From: Tateyamaria omphalii
GTDB taxonomy: Bacteria; Pseudomonadota; Alphaproteobacteria; Rhodobacterales; Rhodobacteraceae
Reading direction: 5' to 3'
Assembly (NCBI RefSeq): GCF_014651375.1
Contig: NZ_BMWT01000001.1
Location: 124,001-188,000 of the forward strand
DNA length: 64,000 bases
Below are positions 25,335 to 34,649 of the stretch, one piece after another. Both the position numbers and the translations under genes were made by a program. The notes beneath the pieces are model-generated. The model was not told the DNA's origin and did not search any database. It was given only the letters and a program-made list of their open reading frames with translations. Positions within the stretch are counted from its first letter, which is position 1. Each line of letters begins with the position of its first letter.

Positions 25335-25823
25335 ATGACAGACACGGCCGTCGATACAAATGAGGAAGTCAAGAAACCTTCCAAAATGCCCCTGATCCTA
25401 GGCGTTGTTGCCTTGTTGCTTGGTGCTGGTGGTGGCTTTTTTGCCACGTTCTCCGGTTTGATCCTGGCTCCCGAATCGAGTGCTCAGGCTGAGCCGGTTG
25501 AAACGTCGCCCACCGATCTGCCTGACATATCATTCGTTCCTGTCGAACCAATGGTTATCTCGCTGGCACCAAATGCGCACAGTCGTCATCTCCGCTTCCG
25601 AGCACAGCTTGAGGTCCCGTCGCAATATGCTTCCGACGTCGAGTCGCTTCTTCCACGCGTTGTTGACGTTCTCAACGGGTATTTGCGCGCGCTTGAAACT
25701 GCGGACATCGAAAGCCCTGCGGCGCTGACAAGATTGCGGGCTCAGATGCTCCGGCGCGTACAAATCGTGACTGGACCCGGGCGTGTCAACGACCTGCTCA
25801 TTATGGAATTCGTTTTAAGCTGA
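25335..25823 (+). CDS. fliL: Flagellar basal body-associated protein FliL
   Basis: The 162-residue protein has a cytoplasmic N-terminus, a single membrane helix (MPLILGVVALLLGAGGGFF, about 18-36) and a periplasmic domain. The domain contains FVPVEPMVISLAPN, LRFRAQLEVP and a C-terminal VNDLLIMEFVLS, which match FliL. FliL surrounds the stator and supports torque generation. It heads an operon with the 123-residue protein, motE, motA and the 759-residue protein. A second FliL-like gene occurs at 34618-35100. Confidence 0.92.
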   Translation: MTDTAVDTNEEVKKPSKMPLILGVVALLLGAGGGFFATFSGLILAPESSAQAEPVETSPTDLPDISFVPVEPMVISLAPNAHSRHLRFRAQLEVPSQYASDVESLLPRVVDVLNGYLRALETADIESPAALTRLRAQMLRRVQIVTGPGRVNDLLIMEFVLS

Positions 25824-25833
25824 TGGTGAACAA

Positions 25834-26205
25834 ATGGACCTCATAGCTGATATCTTGCTGGCGGCGGGAGCGCTGGGTGCCGGTTTTTACTGCTTTGTCT
25901 TGGGTCGTCGCCTCAGGCGATTTAACGATCTCGAAAAAGGGGTGGGCGGCGCAGTGGCGGTCCTGTCTGCACAGGTCGACGATCTGACAAAGACCTTGAA
26001 GGCAGCTCAGGACACCGCTGCGGAATCAGCCGAATCGCTGAGTGATACGACTCAACGCGCTGCCGAAATGGCGCGCAGGCTCGAATTGCAAATGGCAGCA
26101 CTACATGACGTACCAAGTGTGCAAGAGCCCCATTCAGTGCCCGCTAGTCCGCCCGAACCAAGTGAACCGATCTTTACCCGCCGCACGATTGGGGGGAACA
26201 GATGA
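25834..26205 (+). CDS. Flagellar-cluster membrane protein with coiled coil (DUF6468-like)
   Basis: The 123-residue protein has one N-terminal membrane segment (about 4-25, LLAAGALGAGFYCFVLGRRL), then a heptad-rich helix of about 60 residues (LSAQVDDLTKTLKAAQDTAA and following) and a proline-rich tail. I recognise no enzyme domain. Small proteins with this layout are found beside motE in many alphaproteobacterial flagellar operons (DUF6468, from memory). It begins 10 bp after fliL and overlaps motE by ATGA, so a role at the stator or basal body is inferred. Confidence 0.7.
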   Translation: MDLIADILLAAGALGAGFYCFVLGRRLRRFNDLEKGVGGAVAVLSAQVDDLTKTLKAAQDTAAESAESLSDTTQRAAEMARRLELQMAALHDVPSVQEPHSVPASPPEPSEPIFTRRTIGGNR

Positions 26206-26804
26206 CGACAAGAAGGAAGCTTACCGTATTCAACCGCGGGTCAATTACTCTTTTGGCCATCTTATTGATCGGATCCGCTGTCGTGCGCGTTAGCATTGGA
26301 GCGGCCTCGGCACTTGCTGAAATGGACTTGGAGGATGGAATTTCTCTCCCGCTGACAACTCAGTTCGGGAACTCCGAACCGACTGCAAACCAAGACACTG
26401 ACATCAAATCCTTGCTGGATTCTTTGCGCGAGCGCGAGGCCAAAGTGCTTGAACGTGAAGGGGCACTGGATGAGCGAGCCAAAGCGCTTGATGTTGCACA
26501 GGTGGAAATTGAAAGGCGCCTCGTTGCTTTAGAAGATGTAGAACAGCGCTTGCGAGGAACACTGTCCATTGCGCAAACCGCAGCAGAAGACGACCTGTCA
26601 AAGCTAACAACGGTCTATGAGAATATGAAGCCAAAAGAGGCGGCTGCCTTGTTTGGTGCAATGGAACCTGCATTTGCTGCAGGCTTTCTTGGGCGAATGC
26701 GGCCAGAGATAGCAGCCAAGATAATGGCAGGGCTGGAGCCTGACTCCGCTTACTCGATTAGTGCAATCCTCGCCGGGCGGAACGCACGAGCACCAAAGAA
26801 CTAG
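26202..26804 (+). CDS. motE: MotE-family flagellar motility protein
   Basis: The 200-residue protein has an N-terminal membrane anchor or signal (about 14-36), a coiled coil at about 65-120 (LDSLREREAKVLEREGALDE and following), and a C-terminal MgtE-N-like domain. That domain contains LTTVYENMKPKEAAALFGAM, then EPAFAAGFLGRMRPEIAAKI. This architecture is the MotE family. In Sinorhizobium MotE is a periplasmic chaperone for MotC, a stator-linked protein. No classical motC gene is present here, but a 759-residue secreted protein follows motA. ATGA overlap with the preceding gene. Confidence 0.85.
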   Translation: MTTRRKLTVFNRGSITLLAILLIGSAVVRVSIGAASALAEMDLEDGISLPLTTQFGNSEPTANQDTDIKSLLDSLREREAKVLEREGALDERAKALDVAQVEIERRLVALEDVEQRLRGTLSIAQTAAEDDLSKLTTVYENMKPKEAAALFGAMEPAFAAGFLGRMRPEIAAKIMAGLEPDSAYSISAILAGRNARAPKN

Positions 26805-26872
26805 GCCCACGTGAAGCTTTGTTAACCGCTATCTGCAATCTTTGTAGCCGAACGGATTTAGGGAGTACAGAA

Positions 26873-27742
26873 GTGATCGGGATCATTGGCATTGTGACCA
26901 TCTTTGTAATGGTTTTCGGTGGCTACTTGGCCGCTGGTGGCAAAATGGGAATCATTCTCAAGTCACTACCATTCGAAATGACAATGATTTTGGGTGCTGC
27001 CGTCGGTGCATTTCTGATCAGTAACTCAATGTCTGAGGTCAAACACACTATAAAAGACTTGGGAAAAGTGTTCAAAGGTCCAAAATGGGCACACGAAGAC
27101 TACAAGGATTTGCTGTGCCTGTTGTTCGAATTGATCAGGCTTGCGCGTCAGAATCCTGTCGCGATAGAAGAACATATTGAAGATCCGGAAGGCTCTTCCA
27201 TCTTTTCGCGCTACCCCAAAATAACGGCAGATTCTGAAGCAACCGCGCTTATCTGCGATACTATGCGCTCCGCTTCAATGAACTACGACGACCCCCATCA
27301 AGTGGAAGAAGTTCTTGAGAAACGCATGGAAACAAACATGCATCATGCGATGCATTCAAGCCACGCGTTACAAACCGTCGCGGATGGTTTGCCCGCACTG
27401 GGAATTGTCGCGGCGGTCCTTGGCGTGATCAAGACAATGGCATCTATTGACCAACCACCGGAAATCCTTGGTAAACTGATTGGCGGGGCGCTTGTTGGCA
27501 CTTTCTTGGGTGTCTTTCTTGCTTATGGCCTTGTTGGACCGTTCGCCGCAAAAGTAAAAGCGGTTGTCGAAGAAGATGGCCATTTCTATCAACTTATTCG
27601 CGAAGTACTCGTAGCGAACTTACACAATCATGCAACCAACATTTGTATTGAAGTTGGACGTCAAAATACACCGTCACACTGTCGCCCCTCTTTTGGCGAC
27701 CTCGAAGATGCACTAAAATCTGTGAAACAAAACGCGGCATGA
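26873..27742 (+). CDS. motA: Flagellar motor stator protein MotA
   Basis: The 289-residue inner-membrane protein has four predicted membrane segments. It begins MIGIIGIVTIFVMVFGGYLA and has the cytoplasmic loop with FSRYPKITADSEATALI. The paired late segments contain VADGLPALGIVAAVLGVIKTM (here with the conserved proline and alanines) and GKLIGGALVGTFLGVFLAYG. This is the long, proton-type MotA of alphaproteobacteria. GTG 26873 is chosen because GGGAG lies 7 nt upstream and the family starts there. It overlaps the 759-residue gene by ATGA. Its partner MotB is at the far left of the cluster. Confidence 0.95.
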   Translation: MIGIIGIVTIFVMVFGGYLAAGGKMGIILKSLPFEMTMILGAAVGAFLISNSMSEVKHTIKDLGKVFKGPKWAHEDYKDLLCLLFELIRLARQNPVAIEEHIEDPEGSSIFSRYPKITADSEATALICDTMRSASMNYDDPHQVEEVLEKRMETNMHHAMHSSHALQTVADGLPALGIVAAVLGVIKTMASIDQPPEILGKLIGGALVGTFLGVFLAYGLVGPFAAKVKAVVEEDGHFYQLIREVLVANLHNHATNICIEVGRQNTPSHCRPSFGDLEDALKSVKQNAA

Positions 27743-30018
27743 CCTTCTTTCTCAAACTGTTCGCGTTTTTTACCCTAGCGGCAGGCGCAACCTATGCCTC
27801 GCAGATTCCTGTGCGATCAGGCGCACATACTGATTTCTCCCGGCTTGTCCTGGATGTTCCAAGGAGCCAAGCATGGTCAATTGAACAAAGAGACTGGGGC
27901 GCTACAATCACTATTGAAGGCCATGTTGATGGTTTTGATACTTCGCGCGTATTCAATCGTATCGGCCAAACCCATGTCAGGGCTGTCGAAGGGGATGCAA
28001 GTTCTCTTGAAGTAACATACGCATGCGAGTGCGCGGTGGAGGTTTTTCGATCCGGTACAATGCTTGTCGTTGACGTTAGTGAAAGAACAAAGGAGCCTTC
28101 CGGCACAACTCGGCAAATTGTGTCGTCCACTTTGCGATTTGTGGGGTCACAACAACTGCGGTTCACGCCGGATCAAACGCAAGATGAGGCGTCCGACCAA
28201 GTTCAGCCTTCCAGTCTGGAAGCATCTGTGGCCGCTGAGAAATCCACATTGTCAGTCAAGGAGCCTTTGGCGAAGGCTGAGGTGTCCAGACTTCAACAAG
28301 CGCAAGAACAATTAGCGAGCAGGATCGGATTTGCGGCAAGCACAGGGATACTACAGCCCAGCAACCTGAGTGTGGTCAGTCCTCTAAGGACGCCTCATCC
28401 TCATATCGATACAAGTATATTCGACTCCTCAATGTCCTCGCTTGGCAAAGAGGAAGAAAACAAACCGCGAAATGGCAACCTTCGCGTTACGTCCAGCGGA
28501 GATGTACCGAACTCGAGAAACGAAGTTGGAGACACATCCACAACACTGGGTGTTCAATGCATCGACCCTTCAGAGGTACGCGTACAAGATTGGAGGCCAG
28601 CCTCCAGCTTTTCTGACGCGATCTCATCACTACGGCGCACTTTGTTTTCTGAATTTGATGTAATAGACAATAGTGTTTCTGTCGAATTGGCCCGTACGTA
28701 CATTTATTTTGGCTTCGGTGCTGAAGCAAAGCAAGTTTTGTCAATGAGCCGTGACCTACTCTCCCAAAATAGAGCGTTGGTCGATATAGCGGGCATAATG
28801 GAGTTTGGCTCAGCACCTTTGGGCAACCACCTGGAGAATTTTTTAGATTGTGATTCCGATGTTGCGCTCTGGGCCATTCTGTCGGCGCACGATCCAAAAC
28901 CATCCTCATCAGTTAACACGCAAGCGGCACTTCTTACACTTAGTAGCTTGCCAATGCACTTGCGCGATTTCCTTGCCCCCGCCCTCAGCAAGAAACTATT
29001 GATGTTTGGTGATGACACCGCCGCTGCTGCTGCGTTGCGTGGGTTGGAACGCGCCTTAGAAGAGTTGCCCAACGCTGCAGAACTAGCCAAGGCAGACATT
29101 GAGATAACGCAAGGTGATATTTCAACGGCACAAAGTAGGCTGGAAGATATTATCACCTCCAACGATCAACAGTCAGCCGAAGCCCTTATTCGGTACGTAA
29201 ATACGCAACTAGATGCAGAGGTTCAAATCTCCCAAGATATTGCCACCCTGGTGGAGGCCTACGCGATGGAGATGCGGAGCGACCCTCTTGGGAGGGAATT
29301 GCAACGTGCTCATGTCCTCGCGCTGGCAAAGTCCGGGCAGTTTGATACAGCCTTCAATGCACTTGAAAGCCTGGAGCACGAAGACGAGGTTTCCGACCCC
29401 GAACCACTCTATTCAACTTTGGTTCTTCTTCTTTCAAAAAACGCAAGTAACACAACTTTTCTCAAACATGCATTCATCGCGGTTTCCGAACCGGCACACA
29501 AATTGCAGGGAAAGACAGCAGACGCGCTCGCTCGACGACTGATGAACCTGGGTTTCTATAGCGAGGCCAACGCCATTCTTTCCACTCGATCCGGTACGCC
29601 TATCACAAAGCAGCGGAGGCTGTTACTTGCAGAATTGTCGTTGAATCTATCGCGACCACGAGCGACCCTTGCATATCTTTCTGGAATGTCAGGTGATCAA
29701 GCAAACCGCTTGAGAGCACAGGCTAACTTGAGCATTGGCGACTACGACACCGCTTACGAACTGTTTTTCGGGTTGGGCGATCAAGATCTGCGCAAGCGAT
29801 CGGCATGGCTTTCTGAAAACTGGGATGCTTTGGTTGACCCGGATGATCCTGCGCACGGCTCTGTATCTGAGATAGTTTCTTCAACTGTCGATTTTTCAGA
29901 CACATCCGACGGTGTATTGGGGCGCGTCGAAGACGCGCTTATGGAAAGCGCCACAGCTCGAGAAGCGATTGAGCAATTGCTGTCGGGATACAGCGATGAC
30001 GGCGACTATCCAAATTAG
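27739..30018 (+). CDS. Large secreted helical-repeat protein next to motA (candidate MotC-like stator factor)
   Basis: The 759-residue protein has a signal peptide (about 1-21, FFLKLFAFFTLAAGATYA). Residues about 22-130 are a beta-rich part (SGAHTDFSRLVLDVPRSQAW) that resembles AMIN-type domains. Residues about 140-270 form a low-complexity linker. A long alpha-helical region of TPR/Sel1-like character follows from about 295 (ELARTYIYFGFGAEAKQVLS, RALEELPNAAELAKADIEI, LGRELQRAHVLALAKSGQF). I do not recognise a named family. It is coupled to motA by an ATGA overlap and lies two genes after motE, whose known client in rhizobia is MotC. A periplasmic stator or peptidoglycan role is inferred from context only. 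Confidence 0.72.
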   Translation: MTFFLKLFAFFTLAAGATYASQIPVRSGAHTDFSRLVLDVPRSQAWSIEQRDWGATITIEGHVDGFDTSRVFNRIGQTHVRAVEGDASSLEVTYACECAVEVFRSGTMLVVDVSERTKEPSGTTRQIVSSTLRFVGSQQLRFTPDQTQDEASDQVQPSSLEASVAAEKSTLSVKEPLAKAEVSRLQQAQEQLASRIGFAASTGILQPSNLSVVSPLRTPHPHIDTSIFDSSMSSLGKEEENKPRNGNLRVTSSGDVPNSRNEVGDTSTTLGVQCIDPSEVRVQDWRPASSFSDAISSLRRTLFSEFDVIDNSVSVELARTYIYFGFGAEAKQVLSMSRDLLSQNRALVDIAGIMEFGSAPLGNHLENFLDCDSDVALWAILSAHDPKPSSSVNTQAALLTLSSLPMHLRDFLAPALSKKLLMFGDDTAAAAALRGLERALEELPNAAELAKADIEITQGDISTAQSRLEDIITSNDQQSAEALIRYVNTQLDAEVQISQDIATLVEAYAMEMRSDPLGRELQRAHVLALAKSGQFDTAFNALESLEHEDEVSDPEPLYSTLVLLLSKNASNTTFLKHAFIAVSEPAHKLQGKTADALARRLMNLGFYSEANAILSTRSGTPITKQRRLLLAELSLNLSRPRATLAYLSGMSGDQANRLRAQANLSIGDYDTAYELFFGLGDQDLRKRSAWLSENWDALVDPDDPAHGSVSEIVSSTVDFSDTSDGVLGRVEDALMESATAREAIEQLLSGYSDDGDYPN

Positions 30019-30024
30019 TCTTGG

Positions 30025-30039
30025 TTACCATTTCTTTAC
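30025..30039 (+). promoter_or_regulatory. Weak CtrA-like element TTAC-N7-TTAC upstream of flhA
   Basis: Two TTAC half-sites with 7-bp spacing lie in the 260-bp gap before flhA, 239 bp from its start. Each half has one mismatch to TTAA. The distance is long, so this is a tentative call. Confidence 0.25.
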
Positions 30040-30278
30040 CTGCAATCGGCTAAAAGCTTTTGAAGGATGTAGTCAATACTACCAGCCGCGAGGAAACTCA
30101 CATTCCTTTTGGCATAGAGACCACATCATAACAGTTGGGCGATACGCATCAGCGTTTCATTCACCTCGAGTGAGGATTTTATACTTCCAAAATGACTCCG
30201 AACACCCCTTTCGTCTGTTGGGCGCTACGATATGTGGATAAAGGCAGCACTGCAGCGGAACTTGAGAGAATTTCTTAA

Positions 30279-32360
30279 ATGAAGCTTTCTGGATCTGCGG
30301 TATATAATCCAACCGTCCTGCTGGCGGTCGCACTGATGGCGATTATTGTAATGATGATCCTACCTATGCCAGCTTGGGTATTGGATATAGGTCTTGCTAC
30401 GTCTTTTGCACTTGCAATACTGATTTTTACCATCACGCTCTTTATTGAGCGTCCATTGGATTTTTCATCCTTCCCCACTATCCTTTTGGCATCTTTGATG
30501 CTTCGGCTGTCTCTTAACGTTTCTTCAACCAAACTTATCATCGGTCAGGGACACACTGGCACACACGCCGCTGGCGAGGTTATCGAAGGGTTCGCTCAGT
30601 TCATAATGGGTGGGAGCGTTTTCCTAGGTTTGGTCGTTTTCTGCGTTTTGTTGATTGTCAACTTCATGGTGATAACAAAAGGCGCAACCCGTATGGCGGA
30701 AGTAGGCGCACGGTTCGCGCTCGACGGCATGCCTGGCAAACAGCTTGCGATCGACAGCGACATGTCAGCTGGTGCAATCGATCACCAGGAAGCAAAGGCC
30801 CGACGCGAGCTTGAACAGGCAGAAACCACTTTCTTTGGCTCACTTGATGGCGCATCCAAATTTGTGAAAGGCGATGCTGTTGCTGGATTGTTGATCACGC
30901 TCTTGAATCTGGTTGCCGGGCTTGTGATGGGTGTCGCCGTTCATGGGATGGCACTTGGAAGTGCATTTGAGACATACGCAATTCTAACTGTTGGTGATGG
31001 TCTTGTTTCGCAGATCCCAGCGGTTGTAATTTCCATTGCCTCGGCTCTTTTGTTGGCCCGCGGGGGGGCGAAAGGCGCAACCGACCTGGCGGTGTTCGGG
31101 CAATTGGGTCGCCATCCAGCCGCGTTGTCAACGGTCGCCGTACTTATGGCATTGCTCGGTCTCGTGCCTGGCCTGCCAATCCTGCCATTTTTTGCTGGTG
31201 CTGGCGCACTCGCCACCACCGCGTTCCTAATTAGACGCAAAGCAAGGGCCGCAGATCTGGCAACATCAGCACTGGACGACACAGTAAGCAAAATTCCAGA
31301 AAAGACACTTGGCGACGTATTGGAGCTAGATGACATCCATGTGGAGTTTTCACCAGATCTGGTCAACATGGTGCTGGATCCAGGAACTGGATTGGATGCC
31401 AGAATCTCGAACATGCGTTTACACGTTGCAACGGTGTTTGGACTCATTCTTCCTGAAATTCGGCTGACAGACAACGCAGGCCTTCAGACAGGAGGTTATG
31501 CTATTAGAATTCAAGGAGTTGAACAGGCCAGCGGCACAATCAAACCGACTAAAGTCCTGGCACTAGCCCCAGAAACATCAGACGACGTTCCCGAAGGCGA
31601 CGATACTACGGAACCGGTTTACGGGGCGCCCGCACGTTGGATCGCGGCTGAGGATCAAGAAATCGCGGCAATTGCCGGTGTGACCCTGGTCACACCGACA
31701 GAGATCTTGGCCACCCATCTTCTTGAGGTCATCAAGCAAAACTTCAGCCGATTGCTTACTCTAAAGTCCCTGCGTCGCTTACTAGATGAAATGAAAACTG
31801 TCTCGGACCCGATGCGAGCGGAAGCCAATCGGAAGATGCTCGACGCACTCATTCCAGATAAGGTACCGATGGATATTTTGCATGCAGTGCTAAGACTGCT
31901 GTTGGACGAACAAGTGTCCATCCGGAACCTGCCCTTAATTCTGGAAGCCGTGTCTGAAGCGCGCGCTCTCAACGCTCAACCAGAGTCGATTTGTGAACAT
32001 GTCCGGCAACGTCTTGGCTTTCAGATCGTTTCGGGTATCCGTCGGGATGATGGTACTCTTCCCTTGGTTCAGCTGGCTCCAGAATGGGAAGAGGCATTTT
32101 CAAGTTACCAGGTTGATGCAGACCGAGGGCTGGATATCGCGTTGCCTCCCGAATTGTTCAATCGACTAGCAGCCAACGTATCAGAGAAACTGCAAGATGC
32201 CGGAAATCAGGGGATTTTCCCTGCGGTCGTGACGAATACTCGCCGGCGTCGCTTCTTGCAAACCATGATGCGTGCCAAGGGGCTCAAAAACCCTGTTCTA
32301 TCCTTTGAGGAAATAGGGGTAGATGCGCGCCCTGCATTGGTCGGTGTTGTCGCAGCATGA
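30279..32360 (+). CDS. flhA: Flagellar type III export protein FlhA
   Basis: The 693-residue protein has about eight N-terminal membrane segments (residues about 8-320). It includes the conserved cytoplasmic FHIPEP-type loop with TKGATRMAEVGARFALDGMP and GKQLAIDSDMSAGAID. The large cytoplasmic domain binds export chaperones and includes LGDVLELDDIHVEFSPDLV and SLRRLLDEMKTVSD. Length is normal. It heads flhA-fliR-flhB-fliJ-like, with ATGA overlaps between flhA/fliR and fliR/flhB. Confidence 0.97.
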   Translation: MKLSGSAVYNPTVLLAVALMAIIVMMILPMPAWVLDIGLATSFALAILIFTITLFIERPLDFSSFPTILLASLMLRLSLNVSSTKLIIGQGHTGTHAAGEVIEGFAQFIMGGSVFLGLVVFCVLLIVNFMVITKGATRMAEVGARFALDGMPGKQLAIDSDMSAGAIDHQEAKARRELEQAETTFFGSLDGASKFVKGDAVAGLLITLLNLVAGLVMGVAVHGMALGSAFETYAILTVGDGLVSQIPAVVISIASALLLARGGAKGATDLAVFGQLGRHPAALSTVAVLMALLGLVPGLPILPFFAGAGALATTAFLIRRKARAADLATSALDDTVSKIPEKTLGDVLELDDIHVEFSPDLVNMVLDPGTGLDARISNMRLHVATVFGLILPEIRLTDNAGLQTGGYAIRIQGVEQASGTIKPTKVLALAPETSDDVPEGDDTTEPVYGAPARWIAAEDQEIAAIAGVTLVTPTEILATHLLEVIKQNFSRLLTLKSLRRLLDEMKTVSDPMRAEANRKMLDALIPDKVPMDILHAVLRLLLDEQVSIRNLPLILEAVSEARALNAQPESICEHVRQRLGFQIVSGIRRDDGTLPLVQLAPEWEEAFSSYQVDADRGLDIALPPELFNRLAANVSEKLQDAGNQGIFPAVVTNTRRRRFLQTMMRAKGLKNPVLSFEEIGVDARPALVGVVAA

Positions 32361-33127
32361 TCGCGCTAACCGAAGCTCTTTCAATGTTGCAAACTCAACT
32401 ATGGATCGGGTTTGCAGTCTTCCTAAGAGTAGGCGCGACGGTAGCTTTGCTTCCCGGTTTTGGGGAACAATCTGTGCCTGCGCGCATCAAACTGGTTCTC
32501 ATTATTGCGTTCACATTGATCATCGTACCCGCCATACAACAAATGCCCCCAGCATTTTCGGTCGAAAATCTCATCCTCTTGGTAGTGACTGAAACAGTGT
32601 CTGGCGGGCTGATAGGTCTCGGTGTTCGTTTGTTCATCTTGGCACTACAAACCGCTGGCGCGATAGCCGCCCAGTCAACGTCATTGTCGCAGATCATGGG
32701 CGGTGCATCGATTGAACCTCTGCCAGCGATGGGGCACGTACTGATGATCGGCGCTGTCGCACTGGCTGTCATGGCAGGTCTGCATGTCAAGGCAGCGCAC
32801 CTACTTATCCATTCCTACACTTTTTTGCCAATGGGGTTGTTTCATTCGCCTAACGAAGTTGCAGATTGGGGGCTTGGGCAAGTCGCTTATGCCTTCGAAC
32901 TCGCATTTCTGTTGGCAACCCCATTCGTCTTGATGTCTGTTTTGTACAATCTTGCGCTCGGCGTCATTAACAAAGCCATGCCGCAGCTCATGGTTGCCTT
33001 CGTTGGTGCACCACTGATCACCTTGGGTGGTCTCTTCCTTCTTTTACTCGCAGCGCCTTTGATGTTGTCAGTTTGGTTGTCAGCTCTTGATCAGTTCATG
33101 GCGTCTCCGTTCGAGGCGGGCAGATGA
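32357..33127 (+). CDS. fliR: Flagellar type III export gate protein FliR
   Basis: The 256-residue inner-membrane protein has about six hydrophobic segments, with the FliR motifs FAVFLRVGATVALLPGFGEQ, SVPARIKLVLIIAFTLIIVP and NKAMPQLMVAFVGAPLITLG. It forms the export gate with FliP and FliQ. Its ATG overlaps the flhA stop (ATGA at 32357-32360), and its stop overlaps the flhB start in the same way, so the three gate genes are translated in a coupled chain. Confidence 0.95.
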   Translation: MIALTEALSMLQTQLWIGFAVFLRVGATVALLPGFGEQSVPARIKLVLIIAFTLIIVPAIQQMPPAFSVENLILLVVTETVSGGLIGLGVRLFILALQTAGAIAAQSTSLSQIMGGASIEPLPAMGHVLMIGAVALAVMAGLHVKAAHLLIHSYTFLPMGLFHSPNEVADWGLGQVAYAFELAFLLATPFVLMSVLYNLALGVINKAMPQLMVAFVGAPLITLGGLFLLLLAAPLMLSVWLSALDQFMASPFEAGR

Positions 33128-34209
33128 GCGATCAAGATGATACAAGCGACAAGCCATTCGACCCGACACCTCAGAAACTTCTTGAGGCACGAAAGAAGGG
33201 AGAAGTTGCAAAGTCAACTGACCTTCAGACCGCAGCTGCCTATGCCGGGCTCACATTGGCTCTTGTAGCCGTCGGCGCGCAAAGTTTGACGTCCTTTGGC
33301 AACAGTATGCAAGCCGTCCTCGATCAATCCAGCGGTTTGGCGGATATTCTATTCAACGGCGGCCAATCAGCAATCATCGGCGGCATTCTGTTTGATGCTT
33401 CTATATCGCTCGCGCCTTTCTTTGTTGTGCCGGGCCTCGCGGTTCTTGGAGCAATATTTGCCCAACGGGCTTTTGTGGTCGCACCATCCAAGTTGCAACC
33501 TAAACTGTCACGTATTTCGCTTATCCAGAATGCAAAACAGAAATTTGGAAGGACTGGATTCTTCGAATTCGGCAAGAGCTTTGCAAAGCTAGTTTTCTAT
33601 TCTGGATGCCTGGCCATATTTCTTAACGCGCGCTTGCCGGATATGGTCAGTGCGATTCAAACATCACCTGGATTAGTCGTTTCTCTTCTGGCAGAGATAT
33701 GCGTCGCATTTTTGTTCTTGGTGGTACTTATATCTGCAGCACTAGGCTGCATTGATGCCGTTTGGCAGCATCAAGAGCACATTCGCAAAAACCGAATGTC
33801 GAGAAAAGAAATTATGGATGAAGCCAAAAACTCTGAAGGAGATCCGCATCTAAAGCAAGAACGTCGCACACGCGCTCAAGCCATTGCAACGCAGCAAATG
33901 ATGGCGGACGTACCACAGGCGGATGTCGTGATTGTCAACCCAACGCATTACGCAGTTGTATTGAAGTGGTCTCGTCAAAGCGGAACAGCTCCGGTTTGTG
34001 TCGCAAAGGGTGTTGACGAAACAGCATTCCGCATTCGAGAAATTGCGCAAAACAGCGGCGTCCCAATACATAGTGATCCACCTACAGCGCGCACCCTGCA
34101 TGCCGTCACATCCATTGGAGATGAAATACATCCGGATCACTACGTAGCTGTCGCCGCAGCCATACGCTTCGCGGACAAGATGCGTCAGCACGCGCGCACC
34201 GGGCTTTAG
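33124..34209 (+). CDS. flhB: Flagellar export switch protein FlhB
   Basis: The 361-residue protein has a short N-terminus with DPTPQKLLEARKKGEVAKST, four membrane segments (about 35-205) and a cytoplasmic domain. That domain carries the autocleavage motif NPTH at residues 272-275 (VVIVNPTHYAVVLKW). Cleavage at this site switches secretion from hook to filament substrates, together with FliK. The motif is intact. ATGA overlap with fliR; the FliJ-like gene begins 2 nt after its stop. Confidence 0.96.
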   Translation: MSDQDDTSDKPFDPTPQKLLEARKKGEVAKSTDLQTAAAYAGLTLALVAVGAQSLTSFGNSMQAVLDQSSGLADILFNGGQSAIIGGILFDASISLAPFFVVPGLAVLGAIFAQRAFVVAPSKLQPKLSRISLIQNAKQKFGRTGFFEFGKSFAKLVFYSGCLAIFLNARLPDMVSAIQTSPGLVVSLLAEICVAFLFLVVLISAALGCIDAVWQHQEHIRKNRMSRKEIMDEAKNSEGDPHLKQERRTRAQAIATQQMMADVPQADVVIVNPTHYAVVLKWSRQSGTAPVCVAKGVDETAFRIREIAQNSGVPIHSDPPTARTLHAVTSIGDEIHPDHYVAVAAAIRFADKMRQHARTGL

Positions 34210-34211
34210 AT

Positions 34212-34649
34212 ATGGATTGGTCCCAGCTTCGACAGATTTCGGAATTGAAGTTTCGCCAAAGCGAACAAGCTATGTCAAAACTCAAGGTGCGCGAGACATC
34301 TTTGCGGTCAGAACTGGCGCGGCTCCAGAGCCTCGCTCAGGAGACTCACGCTCAACCAGCGTCAGATTCAGAATTGCGTGCAATCGGAGCAGACATCATT
34401 TGGCTAAAGTGGATAGAAAACAGCCGCAGGAAACTGAATATTGAGCTGGCACAAGTGCTTGCACTAAAGGAAGACATCGCAGCACGGCACCGGAAAACCA
34501 ACGGGGAAAAACTGGTGACCGAGGCTCTGTCAGAAAAACAGAGATTGGGCCGACAACGGCTTCGCAGGGAACGTACGCTCAATCAGGCGATAGAAACGTC
34601 GCTTACTCAATCAGCTTTTAGTAGTCTTGACGCGCAATCTCGACGATAA
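34212..34649 (+). CDS. FliJ-like coiled-coil protein
   Basis: The 145-residue protein is almost entirely charged and helical (LRQISELKFRQSEQAMSKLK, then ARHRKTNGEKLVTEALSEKQ). It has the length and composition of FliJ, the stalk of the export ATPase ring, but family residues are too weak to be certain. It begins 2 nt after flhB, and its last 32 bp overlap the end of the convergent fliL-like gene. No other FliJ candidate is in the cluster, which supports the call. Confidence 0.6.
   Translation: MDWSQLRQISELKFRQSEQAMSKLKVRETSLRSELARLQSLAQETHAQPASDSELRAIGADIIWLKWIENSRRKLNIELAQVLALKEDIAARHRKTNGEKLVTEALSEKQRLGRQRLRRERTLNQAIETSLTQSAFSSLDAQSRR

Noticed and set aside
27739..30018. Calling the 759-residue gene motC
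   Set aside because: Length and sequence do not match the roughly 430-residue rhizobial MotC closely enough; only context supports the link.
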